Assembly: GCA_037074615.1 (NCBI GenBank)
Contig: CM073527.1
Coordinates: forward strand, 23,560,848 to 23,624,847
Direction: 5' to 3'
Length of the DNA: 64,000 bases
Source: Leucaena leucocephala
Lineage: Eukaryota; Streptophyta; Magnoliopsida; Fabales; Fabaceae
Part shown: one piece after another, positions 46,461-58,512 of the stretch
Layout: every line of letters begins with the position of its first letter
How positions within the stretch are numbered: the stretch's first letter is position 1
Notes under the pieces: generated by a model
What the model was told of the DNA's origin: nothing
Database searches by the model: none
The model's input: only the letters and a program-made list of their open reading frames with translations
Position numbers and translations under genes: made by a program

Positions 46461-47667
46461 GGAAACAGAAGACCAAGGAACCCAGAACAAGAGACAAAAA
46501 CGCTAGGAAACGGAAAGGACTGAACTTTAAAACCCAAAATGGGTTCCTTCTGATAGGAGAGGGGAAGAAACAGAAATTGATGTGATCTTTAGTCAGATGA
46601 AAGCAGGATGCGAGAATCAAAAGGGTACAGGACACAATCACGTTGCATATTCCCTCTCTCCTTTAGCCATAGGCAGGAGTACCGCAGAAGACTGGAGAGA
46701 GAGAGAGTAATGAGAATGGGAAGGAAGAAGAACAGTTCAGATATGAGGAATGGTCGAATGGAATAGCAAATAAAATGGGAGATTTCGCACCTGGAACAAG
46801 AGAGAGAGAGAGATGGGGGAGGGCAAAAACAAAAAGGCAGAAGGGGGAGCCCACACAGGATTCTGTCCAGTGTTCACTCTGATTTCTTTATCTCTCGCAG
46901 CGGAAAGAGCAATAGAAAGAACGGCAAGGGGAGGGTCCTTGTACCGAGACACATGCTCAATCTCCGTGAGAGGAAAATATAATAATAATAATAATAAAGG
47001 AAGTAATTAGGAGTGGAGCAGAGTCAGTAATGTGTGGATTACATGCAAGAGTAGAGAAGCGCTCGTGTGGGTGCCAGACAATTCTTATTTGGCTTATCTT
47101 TATGTGTGCAGATCTGCCCTTCCTCCTACAGCATCTATGTTGCCTGCCTGTGAACCCCCTTTTCTTAATTAAATAAAATAACGGAACGATAATATGAAAC
47201 GTCTTGAATTACTTACAGTAGCATTATCCTTATGTGAACCCCCCACGTTGGTCTTTGTTTTTTTCATCCTCCCTCGTCAGCCCCATTATATGTTCAAAAT
47301 AAGCACATCCTTATGGGAAAAGTGCTCTATCGATTTTATGGTGAATTCATTCAATTTGCAGCTTGCATTGACGCGCAATTATTAATAATGGGAATAAACC
47401 CCACGAGTATTGTATTTAAAAGGGGAAAAACAGGGGAAAGGGAAACCGGGGAGCTGGATTTTGAACCCTGTTTTAAAGTCGTCCTTGCACGGGTGTGACC
47501 AATTAAAAGGGGGCTTATATTTCGACTTTCGTATGACAAAAGGAAGGAAGTAAACAGTGAAAAGAGAGTACATTTATTAATATTCCACGTCCAATTACGT
47601 ATCCTCGTTTTACGAGATCCCATCAGTGACTCAGATGCATGCTTTCGCCCATGGCTTCCAGCATACA

Positions 47668-47670
<3 letters not shown>

Positions 47671-47714
<44 letters not shown>
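47671..47714. repeat. (AT)22 microsatellite
   Basis: Longest uninterrupted AT run in the window, about 44 bp; probably polymorphic between individuals. Confidence 0.95.
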
Positions 47715-47719
<5 letters not shown>

Positions 47720-47890
47720 GCACAATCGACCATATCTTCATTTTATTTACAAAGCTAGCTAATTTTACAGCAAGAGTGATAATCATTAATTAATATCTGT
47801 AAATTTATAGAAAAATGCATGACTCCCTGATTTTCTCTTTTATTAAAATAAATTATTGCTCTGTTAAAAAAAAATAAAGTACTTATCTTC

Positions 47891-48111
47891 ATTCTAATTA
47901 TAAGAGTTAGTTAATTTTTTTAGATAGATTAAAAAAATTAAATAAATTAATTAGATATAATTAATATAAGAGTTAGTTGATTAATTTAGATAAATTTATA
48001 AGTATATAATATAAATTTATTTTGATAAGTTATATTTAATTATAATTAGTTTATTTATTTAATTTTTTTAATTTATATAAAAAGAGTTAATTTGCTCTTA
48101 TAACTAGGAAT
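47891..48111. mobile_element. 221-bp palindromic MITE
   Basis: The left end (attctaattataagag) and the inverted right end (attcctagttataagag) match except for one insertion and one substitution. Much of the AT-rich interior is also loosely self-complementary, so the element could fold back. A sub-repeat 'ataagagttagtt' occurs twice inside. A target-site duplication is not clear. Confidence 0.55.
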
Positions 48112-49373
48112 AGTATTATAACAAAATATTGACTCCTAATGATATGTTGATGATGGAATTAAATAATGACTTTTACATTGGTGAGCTGCGATTTTAGTGA
48201 AGGCGAACAGGCATATTTGAGAAAAGATGAATAGATGTATATGACCGTGCGGCCGTAGTTGAAGTATTAGATTGTATGGTAGTAATTGAATGAATTCAGT
48301 AAGCCAGAGAGAAATATAAATAAGAAGAATGAACGTAGTGATACGTGTAATGGCAAACGGAGGGAGGGAGAGATGGATGCAGCGGGCGGGGGAGACAGGA
48401 GAAAAGGGGAGGGGTTGTTGAGTATTGCGTAAGAAGGGAGGCACACGCATTCCCCGTCTGTGGCTTTCCGTTAGGCTGCCCCTCCTCCCACCCACGTGAT
48501 CCCTCAAACTCCCACGCATCTCTATGTACGAGGCGTCGTATTGAGTTTAGTTGAGTTGGGATTGATGAAGGAAGTTACCAGTAATAGTATTATTTATTGG
48601 AGTGTGCGTGTAAGTGTAATTATAGTAATTGATAAGGAGTAGGAGGGCAAAAGATATGGTTTTTCTCACGAGAGGCGCAGAGGGAGTCAGGGAGATAGCT
48701 TGAGGGAGAAGCAATGATCCAAAACAGGCAACACAGACTGGCCTCGCACCCGACCCTCACGCCTTCCTTTTGTTTGCACACATTATTACAAGTTTGCCCA
48801 TTATCATACATGTATTGTAGAATGAGGGAGGTGTGATGAATGAGCCAAAGGTTGTTAGTAAAGACTTCAAAATAAGTGGGTTTCGTTCGAGAGGAGGAGG
48901 GAGGGAGGGAGGGTAGCGGCCATGACGTGAGCAGCAGTTACACGTGTGGTTTCATCATTGCCCCCCACGTGTACGGTTATGGACCTTCCTCGTGAACTGC
49001 TTTCCGTTTCATAACCGTGCCCGTACCGGGGCTCCGATACACGCCCGCATACGCCAAATCCCCACCCCATCCCTTCTATTTCTGTTCCCTTCCCACTCCA
49101 TTGCCTCTCCCTGGCCCCACCTCCATCACATCCTTACCACCAACTTCAACTTACCGAGAGTTGTTTTAGGAACAGAGCCAAACATGCTAGACCAAATCAA
49201 CCCAGTCAATATTAGTTCAAGTGCTTTTTATCCCTCCCCCTCCCCCTCCTCTCTCTGGTGCATATGCAGTTTTTGAAGGGAGGGCGCTTGTGAATGTTTC
49301 TGACATCTGCAATCCACACCTACCCACGTGCGCCTCTATTACAATTTAGAGTTTTTCCCCTTTCCTTTTCATT

Positions 49374-50074
49374 GTTGACGATAGAGATGAGCAAGGTATT
49401 CGTATATCCCTTCGTAATCCAATATTATTTTATTTATTTAAATTTGCTTAAAATATATATGTAATAAGCGAATTTAAATATATTTAAATAATAAAATATA
49501 TAGTCGAATTATAAGTTAACTATTAGTAGCTCATCTATATATTTTTTATTAATTTATTATTTAATTTATTATATTATATTTATTTAAATTTATTTTTATT
49601 ATATACTAATATACAATTTTAAATTTATTTTATAGAGATAGAAGCAGTTCTGTCTACAATCATCTAAAATGAATATAATGTAAATGAAATATAATCATAA
49701 TATAATTAAATAATAAAAATTATTAATGATTATATTATGTGAATATTATGAACTATATGGTTATAAATTTATAATTATTATTATAATAATTTATTTTTTA
49801 ATTTGAAGATGAACAATCATATATGTATGTATTATTATTATTTTATTCTCATTATTATTAAAATTTTAAATATATTTAAATAGAAAAATATTTTTATTTT
49901 TGATAAATAGATTGTCTATACCTATTATAACTTAAATAAGTTTAACTTAACCCATTTATGAGCTTAAATAGATTGGGATACAGATATGGGTTAATTCATG
50001 GTAAAAAAAAATTGAATTACAGAGTGACTATCAAGTCAATTTTATTTTGTCTGTTGCTCAGTTCTAGTTGAATA
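49374..50074. mobile_element. Non-autonomous hAT-like DNA transposon
   Basis: Imperfect terminal inverted repeats tagagatgagcaa (from 49382) and, on the other strand, tagaactgagcaa (ending at 50066) resemble the TAGGG(G/C)TGAGCAA ends of plant hAT MITEs. They are flanked by an 8-bp target-site duplication with two differences, gttgacga (49374-49381) and gttgaata (50067-50074); 8 bp is the hAT size. The interior is about 685 bp, very AT-rich and without a transposase frame. Confidence 0.65.
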
Positions 50075-51487
50075 CAACATTTTATGGGTACTTTTTTCTC
50101 CTCCAATCCGTTTACACGTGGCAAATCATGTGAGACCAGATCACGTCCCTTAATTAGCAGACGTTTGACCTCCCTTGCAAATTGTGGATTATTGGACAGT
50201 TTTTTAGAGTTAATAATTGGTAAAATTGCCCCATTCTAAAGGCTAGGACAGCTCATCACAAAATACTTTGTGACGTTTTCATACTTATAAAACTTTAACA
50301 ACAAACCCAAGCTTCTCGCCTAATAGCACGTCACACAGAGTTCGAATTCAAAATTTGGTCGGTGACACGCTCGGTTGATGTGCCTTCCAGGTGGGGCAAA
50401 ACACATGGATGTTCCATTCTAAGCCCAGCACAACCCCGCTTATATGTACTTGTTTTTATTTAATATTCTAAATTTATATTTCACTGGTTTTTCTCCCCGG
50501 TGTCAATGATCATCATATTTATATAGATATATATATAACCTATAAGGTTATATGTTTAGATATTGTTGTCGAAAATTTTATTAATAAATAATCTATAAAT
50601 ATTTTTTAAATCTTGATATATATATATATTAGCCATAATATACTTACTTAACTCATTTAACTTTTTTTCTTAAACAAAAGAATGTATTCTCTAGGTAGTC
50701 AATTTAGCAAATTAATTAACGCGTTCTAATTAATAGGAATTAATATAAATGATAAATAATTTAGTATGACTTAAATAAAGTTTAAAATTTAAATTTTAAT
50801 ATATATAAAAAAAATTTGTTAGAAAATTTATTTTAAATTTAAATGTAGTTTAAATAAATTTTTATAATAAAAAAAAAGAAACCATTCCGTGAAAACGTAC
50901 GTAGAGGGCCCACCCATTCCCTAGAGAAACAAGTGATGTATATAGCATTGGTGTTTTATAGGGCCCCAACTACCTCGTTGATAGGGATCTTTTTGTGAGT
51001 GTGAGGGACACATTGTTTGAACTTAGTTGAAATTTGTCACTCTTTAGTTAGAAAAAGGCAACATATGAAGAGCAGCCTTTATTGACATTAAAACATGCTT
51101 TAGTATATGCTGCCACCGCCTTTCTTCCTCTATTTGACCTCTGTCGAGGACTCATTTTCCTTCCAACAAAAATAAATATTAAAGTACTCATATTTAATAT
51201 GTGAAAGTATATCGAATAAAATTGTATTAATAGAATAATACTTATATTTAATAAAATAAATAAATAAATGTGCCTTGTACCAAATAATGCATAAGCGAGT
51301 ATATTACTATATTTATTTCCCTGAATAACGACCCCTCTCTCTTTCAACGACCCCTTTACAAACATATACACATGTATGTCTTTGGGACCCATTCCCTATA
51401 TCCATCCAGCACGTGAGACAATCATTAATCTGCTACATTAGTCCTTCAAACGACAATCTATTACTCTTTTTTTCGCCGATACAACAA

Positions 51488-51508
51488 TCATCGTCGTCGT
51501 CGTCGTCG
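51488..51508. repeat. (TCG)n trinucleotide repeat
   Basis: About six to seven TCG units in a region without a supported gene; an unusual GC-bearing island in AT-rich surroundings. Confidence 0.85.
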
Positions 51509-52634
51509 CAGAAACGGAGGAAATTATATCCACTGCGTGGGTGGGTATAACGCGTGTCAAATACAGAAAGTTTCTCTTATCGTCGTCGGAGCAGGATGAG
51601 GAGAGGTTTCAATATCCAAGAGGCCTAACTTCGTTCATGAATCTTACGTGTGTCGAAGACTATATGCTCCATCTGGGACAACGTTAATTTGGTCTCACCT
51701 AACCTGTCTTCTTCCTCTCATTAACACCGCAAATGTATTCAAGTTTTATTCAACATCCTTGCTTCTCTCTCTCATCCTCGTCAGTTCCTTTTCATGTCCA
51801 CGAAAACATATCAGTGCTCGCCGAAACGTAACTTTCAATCATCTCTGCGTACACACCAATAATTAATTCCTACTGCACTCGACAAAGAAAAGGCGTATAT
51901 CATGTTTCAAAAGTCGTCTGTGTGTGTGTGTTAATTATAATTTCTAAGTTTGGTCATTGGGCATTAATTTGTCCTCGTTTTTGTTTGCTTGCTGTTCGTA
52001 CTTTTTATTTACTGTGTAGTGTATATATACGTGGCTTTCGTTTTCCTTGTTCTTTGCTTTTTCTGAACTGGTGGGTGATCACACGCTGTCATTATTGACT
52101 TTGGGTTTTAACACTAATTATTCCACCATAGTTAAGAGACTGACCCGGCACGAGAAACAAAAAACCAAAGGGGAAGATCGTAGGCTAGAGTCTCCTTAAC
52201 TTTCCCGTTTTAACGCAAGTTTTCTCTCCCACAAGGGACTGAAAAGAACGCAACAAAACAAGAGAGGAAGGTGAATTGAATTAGAAGAATGGAGTAATTA
52301 ATGATGGGGTAAATTTCGGAACTTTCATCATGTTGCTTCTAAAATCTTGATCTGCAAGCAATACGACGAATAAGGAGAAGTTCTCAGTACCATATATAAT
52401 GTTGGCGCTTAAAGGACAGGCATGCATGGTTAACATTATGGTCGCTTTTTCCTTCTGCTAATCACTCAACTTTATTCATTCTGCATATCTTTTGGCATGC
52501 AGAGATTAGACTTGTCATATCCCGGGAATTCATTTTACTCTTCCGGGGAATGATCCAATATTCATGATTACTTCTACCCCAGATCAGATTCTGCCAAAAG
52601 ATGTATCATGATCGTCGATCCAACAAATCCAAGC

Positions 52635-52660
52635 TATATATATATATATATATATATATA
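52635..52660. repeat. (AT)n microsatellite
   Basis: Uninterrupted AT run of about 13 units in intergenic DNA. Confidence 0.9.
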
Positions 52661-53769
52661 GAACGTATCAAGAGAAAATGGTGACTAGTCGTGTTCTTTC
52701 CTTCCTTCTTTTTTAATTAACATGATTAGTTACCGTAATATTAGCAATAATGCTTGTCACTTTTGTCTAGGACGATAAATCCAAAACAAATGTAGATGTC
52801 ATTGACTGTTGTTTTAGCATATGCTAGTAAAATGGAAAAGAAATAGTCAGAGGACATGGTTCAAGTTTGACCACATGTTTAAACTAGCATTTTCCATTAT
52901 AGCTACAAACATCTTTCGCTATTGCATTCGTTGTGTGTCGTGTCCTGGATCGTTGTCTAAATGAAACATAGAAAGAATAAAAAATGTTGTGGTTCGATTT
53001 TCCGTAGGTTGAGTTATTTTGAGTGTATTCAATTTATAAGAAATATTATTTTGTTGTGGCTCCAATTGTGGTGTTTAGAGAAATATTTTAACTCCTAGTT
53101 GCCTAGGCTTATATTTGAGGGTAATTGACGGTTTGTCTTGTCTAATATTAGTATTATCTAGGATGAAGGGAGACTTTACCTTACCTTTAAATTATGGATG
53201 AGGCTAATTATTTTTTAAAAATTTTTGTAAAAAAAAATGAAAGAACAAAAATTGATGTCCCTCATCACATGCCCCACTTCTAAAAAGATTACCATGTGCC
53301 CCACTTCTACCATTTCAAACTGGTATAACAAACATCCAAGTGCTTATTATTTGACAAGCATATGGAAGAAGGTCCCAAAAAAAGGAGGTTCAAATAGGCC
53401 CAATGGTTATAAATGGGCCTATATTCGATAGATCCAAAAGCAAATAACGAATGACTAGAATTGGGAATCGGTGTTCAAGGATGGGCAGAGTCAGACCCAT
53501 ATCCGCATGGCATCAAATAATTACAGGAAAAATAGTTACATATACAGAGATTTCAAACAATTTAATTTTGTACAAATTTTACAAGTTTAACTTATAAAAT
53601 ATTAAAATGGCATAACTTAACCTGTAAATATAGAAATTTAATTTGTAATATAATTTACCTTACCCGCCCCTGGCATTATCTTTTCGATCAGGTTACAGGC
53701 TTATGCTTTATACTTTCATTTCGCAGGGGTTTTCTTTCGTATGCGATGCGTATCCTTAGAACTTGAGAA

Positions 53770-56700
53770 ATGGGAGGTGCCACGAGGTTCCTAGTGCTCC
53801 TCACCACTCCCTTCCCTCTTCTCCACCGCCGCAGCTCTTCCCTTCTCCGCCTTTCTCGCCATCACAAGTTCTTCCTCTCCTCTTTCCATCACCTTACTTG
53901 CTCTCCTTGCCACTCTCCGCCTCTTCCGTCTTCTCTCCTCAAAGCTTCTCACCAGCTTCACAATCAGGCCGCCTCCTCTGTCCGGAATGGCTACTTCGAA
54001 GACTATTCTTCAGGTCCCCACCATTCCCACCCCTGGCCCGAGTGGTCCAAATTTATTGACCACATCTCTGCTTCTGGATATTTTGATAGCCGGTCGTGTG
54101 AGGATGAACTTGTGGCGGCAGGGGAATTGAATCCCTTCTTTCTGCTTGAAGCCAGCGCTTGCTTGGCCTTTGCTCGGGGTCGAGAGAACATTTTGCGGTT
54201 TGTTTACAATCCACTGCTCCTATCGTGCTTATTGAAATTTCACGAGAATTTGCCCCATTAATTCTATTGACCTTTTTGTCCATGTGTATAATCGTTATAG
54301 GCTACTTTCTAGGAGAGACATAGAGGTGGTCATCGAACACGGCACGCCATTTCTGTTCCAAGACGCTGAGGATTCAGTGAGAAAGATGAGATCTTTTATA
54401 TCCAATAGTACAGTCAGTGTAAGTGCCGAGTTTCCCTTTTTTTGAATGGAAGTTTGGTGTTCGCGTCTAAACAACATATAAAGTCGTGGAATTTTTTACC
54501 GTAGAACTTAATCTTGCCTAGCTTGGTCGTTTATTCCTTCTATTTGCAGCAACAAAATAAATTATATTTGCAAATTTATACTTTTATAAGTATATCTGAA
54601 TCAAGCAACGTATTGCTGGGCGTGTCAATTTGCCATTGTTATGGTGGACTTGTTCCCTCTTTTTGTAGCCCTGATATGGGAATAGGAAGTTCTTGGCATA
54701 CTTTTCTGAGCCCTAAGATCAACTGGTGACGAAATACTTATTCATCTAGCTCTTGGTTTTAACTCTATATGACTCATACATATTGTTTGTACAGACAATA
54801 AACATAGTGAGCCTTTAATAAATATTTGATTTGACCATAAGTTTGGAAGCAGACCTGCCACTTGGTATGTGAGATTTGTTTCCTCAAATCATCACAATTG
54901 GGTTTGGATGACAAGAAGTACCTCAGGAAAACCCTATGTTTGAAAATTCTCTTTTCAGCTGAAAGTTGAAAAGTTTACCAGTATGCAATAATGTATTTTG
55001 ATGAGTATGGTGGATATATCTCTCATGGCTTCAATTTGGATCATGACAAGTTTGTTGAAGTTGTTAACCTAATTGCTTGAGATATTTTTATAGGTCCTGC
55101 ATTCTGATCAACCTCGTCTGGTTGATTTGATGAAATTTATGCTAAGTTATGCCAGTAACCCTTTGGTATCTTCACAAAGGGACAATCTCCATAATAAAGA
55201 TCTTGTTGAATCATCAGTCCGAAATCTTTTTGCTGAACTTTTCAAGCTGATTTGTAATGCACCTGGATCAAACCCATACGGGTCAATGCAAAATCAAATG
55301 CCTTTTGGATCTGGAATGGCAATGGCTCCTGCCAAAAAGATTGAAATGAAGCCGGGTGATTGGATTTGCTCGAGGTAACTTTCGATTTTCTTATTCCCAA
55401 TCATGTTTTTATTGACTTTGTGTGATACGAGATTTGCCTGACATCTTGGTTTCAGAAAGTATTATAAAATATTAACATACTGATGTTAGCAGACTCTTTC
55501 TCTAATATGTTGCAGGTGTAATTTCATGAATTTTGCAAGAAATATCAACTGTCTCGAGTGTGAGGAGGCAAGGCCAAAGAGACAACTAACTGGAGGAGAG
55601 TGGGAGTGCCCTCAGTGAGTAATTTACTGTTGAAATGTTTCTCTTATCCCATGGTTATACATCGTCATTCTGTATGCCAACTAATGGATTTTTTGTCCTG
55701 AAGGTGTGATTTCTATAATTATGGGAGGAATATGACTTGCATGAGGTGTGATTGCAAGCGGCCTGGACAAATACAGTTAGGTGTGATCAATACCTCATCA
55801 GGAGTGGGGTATGGAAACGAGAGTAGGACTAATACTTCGGATATTGATAGTAGGCTAGCTGCTAATGAGGAGAAGGCCGAGCGCTGGTTTAGTAAAGTTT
55901 CTCAACTGGACGGTACTGCTGATACTAACAGTATGTTGTCAGATGAAGATTTTCCTGAAATAATGCCATTAAGGAAAGGAGTAAATAGATTTGTTGTGAG
56001 CACGAGGAAAACACCTCTGGAGAGGAGGTTGGGTGATAATAAATATAATAGAAACTTGGGTAATGATGGCACTCGTGGGGTTGATGATTTTCAAGCTAGC
56101 AAAGCAACCAAGTCACCTGACACATCTGTTAGCCAGAGGCTAGATGAGATTCTTGGTCGTCCAACTGGCCTTTCTCAGTCCGACAGTACGAGATTTGCTT
56201 CTGGACATAATACTAATACGGACGGCCCACCTTCAATATCTAGTTCTCCTCAATACAGAAATTTGAAAAGCATGAACTCTAGCCATGTTCCATTTGTTCC
56301 ATTGCCTGCAGATACGTTTGCTCAAAAGTCAGAGAACTTGAAGACAGATGAGAGCAAAAAGGTGGTTCCAGTTTCTGATACTGGATCTGGTAACTTGGGG
56401 GAGAGTTTACGGCTTTCTAGTTCTTCAAACCAAATTGATAGAGAAAACAAAGAGAAAGAGCAAGCTGAAAAATCTGAGAGGTGGTTTAGAAAGGTTTCTG
56501 AGCTGCATAATGTTTCAGATTTGACAAGTGCAATATCTGATGAGGATTTTCCGGAGGTAATGCCAATGCGGAAAGGAGAAAATCGATTTGTTGTTAACAA
56601 GAAAAAAGATCGCTCTTTGACTTCCCCGGCATACAAGAGACAATTAGCAATGGAGCAAGCTAGTAATACCAACTATGTCCCGTTTGTCCCATTCCCACCA

Positions 56701-57396
56701 GACTACTTTGCCAGAAAAGACAAACAGCAGTCAGATGGATCAAGTTCAACTGATAAACACAACATTGAATCATCAACATCAGAGGTGGCAGAGAAGCTTC
56801 CAGAGATGTCTGATGATGCTGGACATGGGATTGCAGGTGGAGACTATGTCAAAGGTATGACCAATGATGGAGCATCTTCAGCTGTCCCTGGGTTGCAGAG
56901 AAGAGATTATGCCTTAGATGGTGGAAATAATGATTTAAGCATGAAGAGATGGGGTCCAAAGCCTTCAGGACAGGGGTCAAGGAACAATGACAAGGATTCT
57001 GGGGATAAGTATTCCAGGAACGAGAATAACGATCGTATGCCGAATTGGAGTGGGAGTCCATCCCCCACGTCTGAGAACCAAAATATTAGGGCTCAATGGA
57101 CAGGAAAAAGTTTGGAGGGGTCAGCTGTAAAGGAACCAGATCCTCTGGACATGTCAGAGGAGGCAAAGGCAGAGAGGTGGTTCCGTCGTGTTGCACAGAT
57201 CAAGGATATATCCGAGCTAAGTCAGATTCCTGACGAAGACTTCCCTTCAATAATGCCTATGCGCAAAGGGGTGAACAGGTTTGTTGTAAGCAAGAGGAAA
57301 ACACCATTGGAAAGAAGATTGACGTCTCAGCAGTACAGAAAAAATCTTCCAGTTGTGAGTTCAGATCCAATTAAAAAAGAAAATGAAGGTAGCTAA
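53770..57396 (+). CDS. VAR3: VAR3-like chloroplast RanBP2-type zinc-finger protein, 872 aa
   Basis: Homolog of Arabidopsis VARIEGATED3, a plastid protein needed for chloroplast development and carotenoid build-up. Five exons join in phase: 53770-54197, 54301-54418, 55094-55374, 55516-55614 and 55704-57396. The N-terminus is rich in Ser/Arg/His/Leu, as in transit peptides. Two RanBP2 fingers follow: Cys274/277/288/291 (GDWICSRCNF...NCLEC) and Cys307/310/321/324 (EWECPQCDF...TCMRC); both cross exon joints, which confirms the splicing. The large last exon has three copies of a repeat of about 50 residues with core DEDFPxIMPxRKGxNRFVV, at about residues 367-418, 567-620 and 797-848. The first and third end in RKTPLERRL; the second has diverged there. 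The protein is longer than the Arabidopsis one (about 760 aa as I recall), mostly in low-complexity spacers. The neighbouring MYB and WOX genes match the At5g17790-17810 order. Confidence 0.93.
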
Positions 57397-58512
57397 TGCA
57401 AAACTGTAAACATTTTTCTTTCGGATGTCTCGTTAAATTTTATTGTTCTGGCAAATTTTGTTTGACATTAATTGCCATAAAAGTGGTAAAAGATGGTTGA
57501 ATGGATTACCGTTCAAAATCTTACACTGTTACTTGTGAGAACTTTGTTAGATTGCTATACATGTAATGATCGGAGAGATGCTTCTTCAAAGTTCAAGGTT
57601 CAAAGAAAAGTGATGTACTGAAGCTAAATGTTTTCAGCATTCCAGTCAGTGGTACCGAACTTTCAAGCTTTGCAAACGGTGACAGAAATGAGCGCTAGCG
57701 CCATGTGGACCTGACAAATATCCACAAGCATACGTTGTCCTTTAACCGTTTAGTGAAGTCATGGTAACCCCCATTCTAGAACTTTAACGCTTTCTCAATC
57801 GGTTTGTTTAAGCAGTAAACCACGAAAAAGAAGAAAAAGAGATTGACTGGTATCGGACCATGGACGGAGTATATTTCTTTACCTCTGGCCTTTATTTACT
57901 GGCAGCGTTAACTATTATTGTTAAACAACCTTGGACGCTTTATTAAGATCTATTTTGAGTGAGCTTATGCAACTTACCGAATTCCTTTACTCAAGGAGGA
58001 TAAAACAATATCTTAAAGACACGTGCGAATGGTCCTTAAATAATGAATCAAATCCTTTCGTACAATTCAAGCAAAAATTGGCCTTTGGTATGGAGGAAAG
58101 GCTCAAATAAAAATGATGCATCTTTGTTCTTCGCATCATATGCTATACTTGCCTTGATTAGCAGGTAAGGGAATGAAAAAGCTCAGGTCAAGTCAAGCAT
58201 ATATCCCATTTATTTAGATCCAATCAAATCAGTGGTTCCTTCGTTTTGTTCTGTATTTTACACAAGCTCTATAATTCGGAGCAGACACTCGGAAGCCACA
58301 ACATTAGAGCTTTTAAACAACATGCGAAAACATCAAATAATCTTTTGCATGGGCCCATCACAATTGATTCCTGCATGCGGGTGCTATATGCCAAACTTGA
58401 ATAATTTGCAAAGCTAGCCACATCATCCAATGTATACTATTTCAGGGACCCAAGGACCCTAGTTTTCACATCTGATACAGTGAGACAGCCACATTATCTC
58501 GAGCCTTTCAGC
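57397..58512. other. Intergenic stretch between VAR3-like and DUF247 genes
   Basis: VAR3 3' flank and DUF247 promoter. The part at 58101-58160 is a near copy of 60857-60916, showing that the duplicated DUF247 unit includes 5' flanking DNA. No separate gene. Confidence 0.6.

Larger units (their letters stand above)
46461..53769. other. Gene-poor stretch between MYB and VAR3-like genes
   Basis: About 7.3 kb. It starts with the MYB leader and promoter, which has GA-rich runs at 46690-46815. It then contains an (AT)n microsatellite of about 44 bp (47671-47714), a 221-bp palindromic MITE, a roughly 690-bp hAT-like element, a (TCG)n run (51488-51508), another (AT)n run (52635-52660) and a repeat-like stretch near 53130-53240. 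Open frames such as 51048-51392 (minus) show no known domain. No gene is supported. Confidence 0.5.

Noticed and set aside
51048..51392. Minus-strand frame of 114 codons
   Set aside because: AT-rich hydrophobic translation with no domain, and no supporting promoter or splice signals.
53763..54059. Alternative frame overlapping VAR3 exon 1
   Set aside because: It does not connect in phase to the zinc-finger exons; the frame from ATG 53770 does.
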